Shown here: one piece after another, positions 12,652 through 22,363 of the stretch
Numbering within the stretch: position 1 is the first letter of the stretch
Layout: each line of letters opens with the position of its first letter
NCBI GenBank assembly: GCA_964036155.1
Contig: OZ038423.1
Location: 20,785,249-20,849,248, forward strand
Length of the DNA stretch: 64,000 nucleotides
Direction: 5' to 3'
Origin: Diploscapter coronatus
Lineage: Eukaryota; Nematoda; Chromadorea; Rhabditida; Rhabditidae
The notes under the pieces: generated by a model
Database searches by the model: none
What the model was told of the DNA's origin: nothing
Seen by the model: only the letters and a program-made list of their open reading frames with translations
Position numbers and translations under genes: made by a program

Positions 12652-13951
12652 AATAAAGCTTGGTTATAATAATCTCAGATTTCATATAGAAATTTTATTC
12701 AATAAAATGTGAAATAATAACTGAATTTCAATGCACATGATACAGACAACTCTCGAAGACATCCAATAAAGACTGAAAAATTGCAACTGAAATAAATAGC
12801 CTTTTTAATCGGGATTGTACGAACTGAACTGTCTGGAAGTTCAGTTCAAGCTCGATTTTTTCGAACTTCAGACAGCCCTGATCCTGTCTTTACTCTCCAT
12901 TATTTGCGACAATGTCATTACCAGAAAAGTTAATTGTTTTAAATGCAGTCGAGTAAATTCAAGAAAAGTAATAAATGATTGATAGCATATCGAAGATTGA
13001 TCAGCTTATGTTAACACCCCTCGAAAATATTCACTCTGACAGGTTATTCCGGAAAGTACGGTAATTAGTGATCATTTTCGAAACAAGTCTCAAAATTTGT
13101 AGATTTCTAGTCAAAATATGTTGATTCAGTTCGAAATATGACTATTTAGACGGACATTATTTGAGTTGAGGTTCTGTATCGGAAATGTACAAATTGAAGC
13201 TAAAATAAGTGAGGAAGAAAAAGAAAAGCGACCATTCATGGAAGACGAGAATTGAAAACTGAATGAGAAGGATAAAGAGTTTGGCAAATGGTTCTTTGGA
13301 TCACTTACTCGGTACTTCCTGTATCTTTTCACACACTAAATAGCGTATTTTTGAATATCGGCGTTCTCTCCAATCAATAGTAGCACGAAAAATCAAAGAA
13401 ACACATAAGAAATGATGCAATCACGTTCTTATCATTTTCCATACTATTTCGAGTAAGTTGCAAGTTGTAAGTTGCACTGCAACTAAGTCTGAACGGGCCC
13501 TAACTCTCCCTCTCTCTCTCGTTCGTTTTCTTTCTCCTTCTATCTCTACTTCACTCTTGTGTTCCGCGTAAACGAAGGACATCTCAACTCGACATTCTTC
13601 GTAGCCTAAAATCTTTTATTTTCTTCACAATTTGTAACTCGCTGAATCGGCTTTTCTTATCATTTCTTTATCAGGAGATATCCAGAAAAAGCCCCCTTAT
13701 CACTGATTACCCTTATCACGCGACTTGTAACCAAAATCCTCTTGAAATTCTACTTGGACATTTCTGAAACTCCGCTTCATTTTTTCAATTCCATGAATTC
13801 TCCTAATTAATTGCCCAATTATCTTCCTAATTACCGATCAATAAATCGAGTCTTTGAAATTCCAAGAAAAAGAAACTTAAAAGTCGTTGAATATTCGTGT
13901 TTCTTCCGAAAATATCGTTTTTATTGAAAATCAAGTGCGTCTGTTTGCAGG
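12652..13951. other. Intergenic region with kelch 3' flank repeat, hairpin and pyrimidine tract
   Basis: The first ~140 bp repeat the 3' flank seen after kelch genes 1 (6930-7050) and 2 (9289-9430). Around 12838-12882 there is an imperfect hairpin whose arms are CTGTCTGGAAGTTC and GAACTTCAGACAG. The right arm of the long inverted repeat follows at 13120-13345. Near 13500-13560 is a CT-rich tract, and 13945-13950 is an intron-type acceptor directly before the RPL23A start, so the end is probably 5' UTR. No gene recognised. Confidence 0.55.
13120..13345 (-). repeat. Long inverted repeat, right arm, flanking the kelch cluster
   Basis: Reverse complement of 5362-5580 with moderate divergence and small indels. 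The outer end of this arm (about 13340-13390) also matches 47440-47520, so the arm belongs to a dispersed family and is not a simple local inversion. Confidence 0.7.
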
Positions 13952-15418
13952 ATGGCTCCCAAAGCTGCGGTACAACAGAAGAAAGTGGAGAAGGCGACGG
14001 ACGCCAAGAAGAAGGTCGTCAAGGGACAGCACCTTCACAGGAAGAAGAAAATCAGGTACAACCAATCGGAAATAGTGATTCCTTTGAAAAATTAAACGAG
14101 ACCTTTCAAAGTATTCTTCCTTTTCAGAACGTCTGTTCACTTCTACCGACCCAAGACATACAAGCAGGTCCGTCAGCCCAAGTGAGTCCAGTTTTCATTA
14201 GACTAATAAATGAAATCTCAAATGATTTTATCCAAAACTTTCTAGACTGACTTGAATATTATAGAGCAAGGAGTTCAGTTTAACATTATTTTGAAAATTT
14301 TAATCATCATTAGATAGTAATCAATTGTGTAAACAAATAAGATCTGAAATTCAGATATGTGCGCAAATCGACTCCGGCCCGCAGCAAGCTGGACGCGTTC
14401 GCGATCATCAAGCACCCGCTGACGACTGAGTCCGCGATGAAGAAGATCGAGGACAACAACACGCTCGTCTTCATTGTCGATGTCAAGGCCAACAAGCACC
14501 AGATCAAGCAGGCCGTTAAGAAACTCTACAACATCGATGTTCAGAAGGTGGGTACATAGATCATTTTGCTGCATTATCCGAGTAAAAATAACTCACTAGA
14601 CTAGATAAGTAGCTCCTGGCAAAAAAGTTCAACAATAAACTTCACAGGAATTGTCTGCCTCTATCTATTATAGCGTTTTGGACTGCGAATACTTGTCTCA
14701 TAAGTCAACAAAAATTGTCCCAAGCAGAGATGTATAGAATTCGTGCACTTTTGATCCCAAGAACGAGTACTTGTGTCCCAAACTTTCGCTTTTTTCTTCT
14801 CCACATTATTTCTACTTCTCGGTGCTTTGGGAGAAAAGTACTCGCAGTCCAGCCTTGAACATTATTCTGATAATACTGATGAACAAAATACCACTTTCAT
14901 TTTCGATTCTTCTTTGGAAGTCTTTTTTTTCCTGAGAAGCTCAGTTTCTATGCCAAAAACATGGATTTTAGATAAAAATTGAAAAATGATTAGTTTTCTG
15001 CAATTTTCTGACTGCTTCAATCAAACTGATTGTGTTATGAAGCATTTCTTCCTCCACTTACTCGTGTCAAATAGTCGAGTGGTAGAGCAGCCTGTTTCGT
15101 TTATTGCAAAAATGTCCTGCGAATGAGCCGTGTATACGCCAGATTCGTTCGATCAGAGCGTTTCTTGGTGTGATTTGCGGCTAAGAAAATTGCCTCCTCT
15201 GATACAAGCGAGTTAATTGCCTAATTAATTCGTCCTAATTGAGGAATACATGCATTTTCTGCTAAAGAAGCTTAACTTTATTATTACATGAATTCAAAAA
15301 AATTTTTTTTTTGCAGATCAACACCCTGATCACCCCCCTGCTGCAGAAGAAGGCCTACGTCCGACTGGCCCCTGACTACGACGCACTTGACGTGGCCAAC
15401 AAGATCGGAGTCATCTAG
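13952..15418 (+). CDS. RPL23A: Large-subunit ribosomal protein uL23 (RPL23A)
   Basis: 150 aa from four exons: 13952-14055, 14128-14181, 14355-14547, 15317-15418. The central part carries the strongly conserved segments [38 protein letters not shown] and [14 protein letters not shown] of animal RPL23A; human RPL23A is 156 aa. The N-terminus is a short lysine-rich extension, as in the family. The protein sits at the peptide exit tunnel of the 60S subunit. The ATG follows a TTTGCAG acceptor by one base, as expected for a 5' UTR intron or a trans-splice site. The third intron is long (769 nt) and holds an inverted repeat element. Codon use is GC-rich at third positions compared with the kelch genes. 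Confidence 0.97.
14680..14850. repeat. Inverted-repeat element inside RPL23A intron 3
   Basis: The ends GGACTGCGAATACTTG (14680-14695) and its reverse complement (about 14835-14850, one or two mismatches) bound a 171-bp segment. Inside, a second copy of the left arm motif (CGAGTACTTGTGTCCCAAA, near 14764) pairs with 14825-14843 and gives a nested stem. Flanking bases are only partly alike, so a target duplication is not clear. It looks like a miniature inverted-repeat element. Confidence 0.5.
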
Positions 15419-15605
15419 ACGCCCTACCTTCTCCTCTTCCCACTCATTTTGTTGTCTTTTCTCTTTCCTTTTGTTTCATAAATCGTTATTTGTTTTGGGA
15501 TATAGAAATTCGACATTAAAATATGTTGGATAACATTCACACGAATTATCTGCTTTGATTTAAATTTTTGCATGGGATTTCTCATATTTGCAGTGAAAGG
15601 CAGCG

Positions 15606-18600
15606 ATGTCTGAAGGCGGCCAGCCTCCTCCCAGCAAGAAGATATGTGTCCGCTCTTCGGCACTCTCCATTCAACCTGCTCAGTCACAGGACAAGGGTAA
15701 ATTGTCCTTTCTTAAGCTTTGCAACTCAACCAGACGTGAAAGCTTCTACTGCAACCAGTGCGACAGCCAAATTTTAAAAGGTCGCAAGTCTGAATTCAAT
15801 TGAATTTTTTATAGCAGTGCTGGGTTGCTAGTTTTCAAATAAGCTATTGGGCTCAAGTCGTTTATCTAACAAAGAACGAGTTAATCTTCAATCATTCTGA
15901 GTTGTAATGGCGAGGGAGTCGTCAACATAGGAACTCGCAGATCTTTAAAATTTCCTGCATGAGGATTTTCGATGATGGGATCACGATGATAACATCGAAA
16001 TAGGAACTTGGAGTCGAGAAATGAATGAAAATCATCAATTGTTCACTTTTATTTACGAATTTGCAAAATTAGCTTACGTGATTGACAAGAATTGCTCATT
16101 TTCCATACAAAATGCGAATGAAAAATCAAAGGTTTCGAAGTGCGTTTGAGCACTTTTTAATGTGATCATCTCAATCAGCGTCATCCAAAATTCCTATTTG
16201 ACAAGTTTCACCGAGATCTGCGAGTTCCTATGTTGAAAACTCAGAGTTGTAATTATCGACGATCCAAAATCGTGATAATAATATTTAATAAAAAAAAATC
16301 GATTTCTAACATCTCATCTGCTATTTGTTCGCTTCTTTTAGCTTCCACAACTCCCGAGAAGAAACGCAAATTACCCACGAAGAAGTCTCCATCGGAGAAG
16401 GAGAACAAAACCGAGCAGCAGGTTTCCAGCCAGCACTCCATCGTATGAATTCATTTTTAAAGCATTGAAATACTGATAAGCATCAAGAGTTTTGTTAGAT
16501 AAAGTGTCGAAGCGTTTGCTTCTCTCCATTATCCCTTAAATCGGTCTTGTCTCCATCTCTGGTCAAAAGCAATGGTCCGACCGCGACGCAAGCCGAGAGT
16601 AAAAATAATGTAGAAAAAGAGGAGAACTCTAGGGCAGTCAGCGCAGAGTCAGCAGAAAGACTTCACACCTCCCTTTTGGATCTGAGACAAGCGATACCAA
16701 TCTCAAGGATAATAAAGAGCATCATATAATCGGTGACCTGAAAATTCTATGTGGCCGACACATATTTCTGGTTTAATGGGCAGACCATTTTTCCTCTTTA
16801 CATTCTTTGTGAAAGATAGGGCATAGGAGTCAGCAATAGAAGATTTCCTAGCTATGAAAAATGCCCTATTTTATACCACTCGAGAAATCCTTCTAATAAT
16901 TTTCGAAAGGCGACTGTTTCCAGAATGAGCTTCCGTGGGTGGACAAATACAAGCCGAAGGCAGTGTCCCAGCTGGTTGGAATGCACGACGACAAAAGTCC
17001 TTTCAACAAACTGGTCAAGTGGCTCAAGGAGTGGCCCAAGTACAATCTGGGAGAGGGGAAGAAGATCAAACTCGGTATGCGCATTATTGATGGGAAGGAA
17101 ATGTTATCCGATTGATGTATGCAAAATGATAAGAATGTTGTGTTGGATTTGTCGAAGAAAGGTTGTGAATAGCGAGTAGTATCTAGTCTTCTTCTCTAAT
17201 CTTATTTCGAAAAGAATTCCAAACGAGTGAATAATTCCAATTATTCCCCACGCACATCATCGCGAATAGCTACGTTTCTCAGAGTCGTCAATAAGATCTT
17301 TCAACCGCACTAGGTGTCAAGTAACAATTTGCTGTTTCAGCCAAACCTCCCCCATACATGGCTGGAATCGATGGTAGACCCTTCAAGGCCGTGCTTCTCT
17401 CCGGCTCTCCTGGTATTTTCATTTCTTAAATTCTCAAACAATTCGCGAAATGAACTAGTGAATTTTGACGCAGAAATTATCGTGATTCTTATTTCATTCA
17501 AATTCGAAAAAGACTAAGGAATCAAATTAATTCTGACTTGAAGAAAATCAAGAAATGCTCCAGGAGTCGGCAAGACAACCTGTGCAATAATGGTCTGCCA
17601 ACATCTGGGCTTCAAATACATCGAACTGAATGCATCCGATGTGCGCAGCAAGAAATCCATCAGTGCTAAGGTTGAAGAATGAATTGGCAAATGAGAGGGA
17701 AATCGAGAAATTCAGGTGCCTGCACTTGCTGACAGCCACCAGATTGACGAATATTTGGGGGCCAAGGCCAAAGACGAGAAGATGTGTAGGTTGACTTGTA
17801 TTCATATCTAAAATATTGATGGCCCTTTTTTTAAATATCACCCCCGTTGTCGCAGGAACGAATGGAATTTCCATGGAAACATTTTGATAAATTTTGATGA
17901 GTTCAAAAGTTTGACACAAATATTGAATATCTTTGTCATTACTGAAATGAGTGTTAGAGCATATATAACACTCTTTCGAACTTTATTTCATTGAGAGCAA
18001 TCGTCATTTCTTGCCTGCTGAAGTCTTATCATATAACAAATAGCTTCATTAGAAAAGGGGTACTCTTTGTCTGAAGAAAGAGATGTCAAAACTTCAGCTG
18101 ACCTGGAAGTGCATCACGTGCTGATTATGGACGAGGTAGATGGAATGTCGGGAAACGAGGATCGGGCTGGAGTGAGCATAGCAGGGATTCTCCTTGAGGA
18201 AGCATCTTCTCGTTCAGATCTCCGAGCTGATCAGCATAATCAAGAACAGCCGCATCCCGATCATATGCATCTGTAACGACAGGCAGAACCAGAAGATGCG
18301 CTCCCTCGTCAACCACTGCTTTGACATCAGATTCCCAAAGCCCAAGATCGAACAGATTCGGGTCGGTTTTCTCGATAAATGAATGACGAAAATATCGTTT
18401 CTTCTTTTTAACTTGAATGAATTGTAAAGGAAAAATGACGGGCAATTAACGGTTTTATCTTTTCTTGTAAATCAAGCAAGGAAAAGAGACAGTTTGCCAT
18501 TTCTCACCTGTATAAGTAGTCTCAATTTGGAACAACAGGATTTTTAATTAATTGAGAGAAAAAAGCAAATCCAATGTAATATTGGCATTTTCAGTCTCGA

Positions 18601-21153
18601 ATGATGACAATCTGCAGTCAGGAGAAACTGAAAATCACTCCGAAAGAGATCGATGAAATCATCGAGTTGTCGGGTAAAATTGCGATGTCTTTAAAAAAAA
18701 TAGAGTTGATTTAATTTCAGACTGCGACGTGCGTCAAACGATCTACAATCTGCAGTTGCGAGCCGCTTCTGGAAATGACGCTGTCAAGGGAGGGGCCAAG
18801 AAGAATGTCGCTATTGTAAGCGTAATTTTTTTTCGAGAAAAGCGACCCTGCTCAATTCCTTTTTGCTTTCAGAGTTGTGAGAGCTTGACTATTTGCATAG
18901 GCATTTCAGAATGTTTGACCTTCTGATAAATTATCAAAATTAACAGATGAAAAAGTAAAGCATCTCTTTCACATATGTGCATATTTGAGGACGTGTTCAC
19001 AGCAGCCCGCAGAATGGTGGAAGGCGATGCGACTTTTGCAGAGCGGACTGAGCTGTTCTTCGTCGATTACGGCATTATGCCTCTCTTCGTGCAAGAGAAT
19101 TATGTCAACATGAAAAATCCAAAGCACTCGTACGTTTTGAAGAAGCTTTGAAAGAAGGGGATTATGTTTTCTTTTCCAGTAAATTGCAAGCCTTGAAAGG
19201 ACTGCGCAAGGCGGCAGACTTCATTTCGCTGGGGGATCTCGTCGAGAAGAAGATTCGCTCTGATAACGCCTGGAAACTGCTCAATGAACAGGTTTAGTTA
19301 CTCTTAATTTTTTGATCAGATTCTATTTTTGGAGAACTTTGGAGAATCCAAAATAATTTAAAATAACGAGAGAATGACACATTCTTCTTCCGAATGAAAA
19401 GTTGAAAATTTCTTTTATAAAAGTACATTTTAGTCGATGTTCTCTGCCGCTTTCCCCTGCGCTGCAACAGGCGGCACATTCAAAGGACGATTGGAATTCC
19501 CGACCTGGCTCGGCAAGAACTCCACGCAGGGCAAGAGGTTCAGACTGCTCAGACAGGTCGCTTCACACTCGCATCTAAAGTAAGGACATGTCAAATAGAA
19601 TTTGGATGAGAAGAAATATTTGGCCACCGTTGAAACATACTAATTGAGAATTATAGGTCTAAATTTCTGAGATCGAAAGTAGGAAAAAAATGTTTTGGAA
19701 TCGAATGACAAGAAATTATCTTTGCAAACAATTTTCTTAAGATATTCATAAGCTTATGGATATCTTCCCAGTTTTGAGGTTTTCAATGATCACTTTTTGA
19801 ACCAGAGTTTTCAGCCTCTACATTTAGTCACTCTTAATTTATGCATTTTCAGAGTGACGGGTAACGCAGCCTCTCTGGCCATGGACTACTTGCCTGTGTG
19901 GAGAGAGCGACTCGTCGATCCACTCGTCAGGAAGGAAGCTGAGGGAGTCAGGTTTGTGCTTCCTTTGCAATGCATCAACCACATCTGACTGATTGCAGTG
20001 ACGTGATGAAGACGATTGTGGAGTACAACCTGATCAAGGACGACATGGACGCTATCGGGGAACTCGCCAACTGGCCCTGGCCCAACAGAATCGATCCTAC
20101 CTCTAAGATTCTTCCAAAGGTGAAAAATTATGATATGTCTGAAAGGAATCAAGAACCTGTTTTTACATCTTTTTCTTCCCTTCTCTCAATGCTCATTCGC
20201 CATTTCTCTTTATCTTCTTGTCACTTACCCGAAAATTCGGTAAGAATAAAACAGTAGGGTATTAATGACGACCATGTGAAGAGAAAAGTGAATTTCTATC
20301 AGCTACAACCTGAAATAAGCCAAATAAGGAAAATGTTCAGGTGAAAGCCGCCTTGACTCGAGCAATCAACAAGGAGCATCGCCTTCTGCCCTATGCTCTC
20401 GAAGATATTTCCAAAAAGCGAGGCGCAAAGAGCGAGCTGAAGATGGATGAGGAGGGCAATTGGATTGATGAAGATGACGATGAGGAAGGTCGGTGTTGTT
20501 GAGATTTTGATCGGTTTTTTCCTGAGATGATAATCATGAAATAATATGTAGAGAAAGGAGCACCTTTTCACGCTAGACAATTTATTCCTTGCAGTAATAG
20601 AGAGTCTTCAAATTGCATATGAAATAGTTGGCATTTCAGATGACGACGACGAAGATTCTGGAGGCAAATCGTCAGAAGTGGTGGTGAAGAAACCTGCAGC
20701 CGCGGGTGCTTCTGGTTCGGCTTCGGGCAGAGGAGGTAGAGGAGCCAGTCGAGGGGCTGCCAGGGGAGGAGGAGCCAAGGCTAAAGGTGGTGCAGGTAAT
20801 ATCATTCGAAGTTTTCGTTTTTCAGGCTCGATTCTTCCATGATATAGAAAAAATAAATTTAAAAAATTTTACCTGTAAAATTAGAGCATTAGAAAATGTC
20901 GAACTATCGCCAACGTCGCAACTTGACGAAATAATACTAGTGAATAGGGAGGGTACGAGAAACGCTCTTTCACTTTTACATACAATCTCTTCAAGTTGCG
21001 ACATTGTGAAACATCTGAATGTTTGGAATTGCCGAAAAATTGGAATAGTTGAATATTTTTAAATGAACGAATGAGGAATTACGTTGGTTTATTTTTGCAG
21101 GATCAAGTTCGGCAGGAACAGGCCGTGGCCGTGGCAGAGGACGCGGCAAATAG
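15606..21153 (+). CDS. RFC1: Replication factor C large subunit (RFC1)
   Basis: RFC1 is the large AAA+ subunit of the clamp loader that opens PCNA. Confident exons: 16924-17074, 17341-17412, 17564-17670, 17716-17785, 18098-18171, 18218-18361, 18595-18673, 18721-18815, 18990-19129, 19180-19291, 19434-19579, 19853-19951, 19999-20119, 20341-20488, 20640-20795, 21101-21153 (588 aa). The N-terminal exons 15606-15696, 16342-16442 and one starting at 16499 (3' end unresolved) are less certain. Visible motifs: WVDKYKP, Walker A GSPGVGKTT, ELNASDVRSKK, Walker B LIMDEVDGM, sensor-1 ICNDR, CDVRQ, and the RFC1-specific PLFVQENY, LPCAA-type and FTRAYNKE-like (LTRAINKE) segments. No BRCT domain is seen between the start and the AAA+ core; that part is short and Lys/Ser/Glu-rich. 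The C-terminus is acidic, then glycine/arginine-rich. Starts 188 bp after RPL23A. Confidence 0.93.
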
Positions 21154-21633
21154 TTATTCTCGATTCTCACGCTGTAAATTGTACCTCGTAAAATGCTTCA
21201 ACACTCATTGTATCGACAGTTTGAAATCGCAGAACATATTAACATAAGTAATGGCGAGATAATGTGAGAAAAATATAATATCTCCTCCATCTACCTTGTT
21301 TCGAACGCGTCTCGTGTCTTGATATCTTGCGGTTTTCAAGTACCCCATCGTTTTATTCTTTCTTTTATTCATTTCAGCGGATATTCATGCTTTCGGGGTT
21401 TATTTCATTACTTTAACGGATCATCTTTGATATAGCCGGGTGATTCCATTTATCTTTTTTATCGGTATTTATTCGTATGATCTCTTTCGTAAAATAAAAT
21501 CATGTAATGTAAGAATATTTTTCTCTTACAACGTTATCCTGTCGGTTTATTCCAATAGTGGTAAAATTATCTTTAACTCGAACTTAAAAGATAAGAAGAT
21601 TTTCTTTTAGACTAACCTTTTCAGTAGCAGCAA

Positions 21634-22193
21634 ATGAGCTCCATCGAGGACATACGGAGCGACCTGCGAGAGCGGTATCTGCGATTCCTCGCCACTATGG
21701 TCGGCAAAGAGGTTAAAATATTGAATTTTCTAAAATTCGCATTCAAATGACTAGGAATTCTTGATCAAATTCATTACGGTTTAGAATTAATAGTCGAAAA
21801 TTTCGATGATTTTCATTTTTAAAATTTTCATTCCGAGTCTGGGAAAAAGAACTTATAATTTTTCTACTTGATAAATGTTCAATTAGATTCCTTTTCGGTA
21901 TTTTTAGCGTTAAATCCGGAACTCCCCTGCTTTAAATGGTTTTCCTCGATAATCTATAATTCCATTTCCTCATTTCCATTCTTTAAGGCCACAATAAACA
22001 TGTACGAGCAAGTGAAGGTGTCTGGCCGTCTGCTCGGCAGCCAGTCGAGCAGCGACTGCCTGCTCTTCGCAAATCTCCAAACCCCCATCGGAACTCTCCC
22101 TGCAGCTGCTCTCAGGTTTCATTTCACTTTTATTGAAGCTCCAAACAAAAATTCAGATCGTCTGATATTATATCAATCAAGTTCAACGTCTAA
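21634..22193 (+). CDS. GEMIN7: Gem-associated protein 7 (SMN complex Sm-fold subunit)
   Basis: 80 aa from exons 21634-21711, 21988-22115 and 22157-22193. The protein follows GEMIN7 closely: LRERYLRFLATMVGKE, a VKVSGRLLG strand, LQTPIGTLPAAALR and SSDIISIKF at the end. Human GEMIN7 is 131 aa; the missing length is the non-conserved N-terminus. GEMIN7 has an Sm-like fold, pairs with GEMIN6 and helps load Sm rings on snRNAs in the SMN complex. A CTTTTCAG acceptor lies nine bases before the ATG. The gene ends 170 bp before METTL25B on the same strand. It is easily missed because the last exon adds only twelve codons. Confidence 0.88.
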
Positions 22194-22363
22194 GGACAAT
22201 ATTCTCAAAGAATACGGGTTTAACTTGCGACTAATTTATATGAAAGTTGAATAAATGTACTATTTCGACAATTCTTTAATCATGAATAGTTTGCAATGTT
22301 TTTATCGTGAAATGTATCTTGAAGGAATTTTTTTAACCCAATATGAAATTGCTTTCATTTAGA

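Noticed and set aside
14876..14935. Possible C/D snoRNA (CTGATGA and CTGA boxes) in the RPL23A intron
   Set aside because: No terminal stem pairs outside the boxes and no internal box pair is visible; short box motifs occur by chance in AT-rich DNA.
15072..15156. tRNA-like A box (TAGTCGAGTGG) and weak B box in the RPL23A intron
   Set aside because: The spacing is about 72 nt and the B box lacks its final C. No acceptor stem or cloverleaf could be formed.
15697..15803. Longer version of RFC1 exon 1 with a C-x2-C (YCNQC) motif
   Set aside because: It would also keep phase, but its donor (gtcgca) is weak and the shorter exon has a good gtaaat donor. RNA could reverse this.
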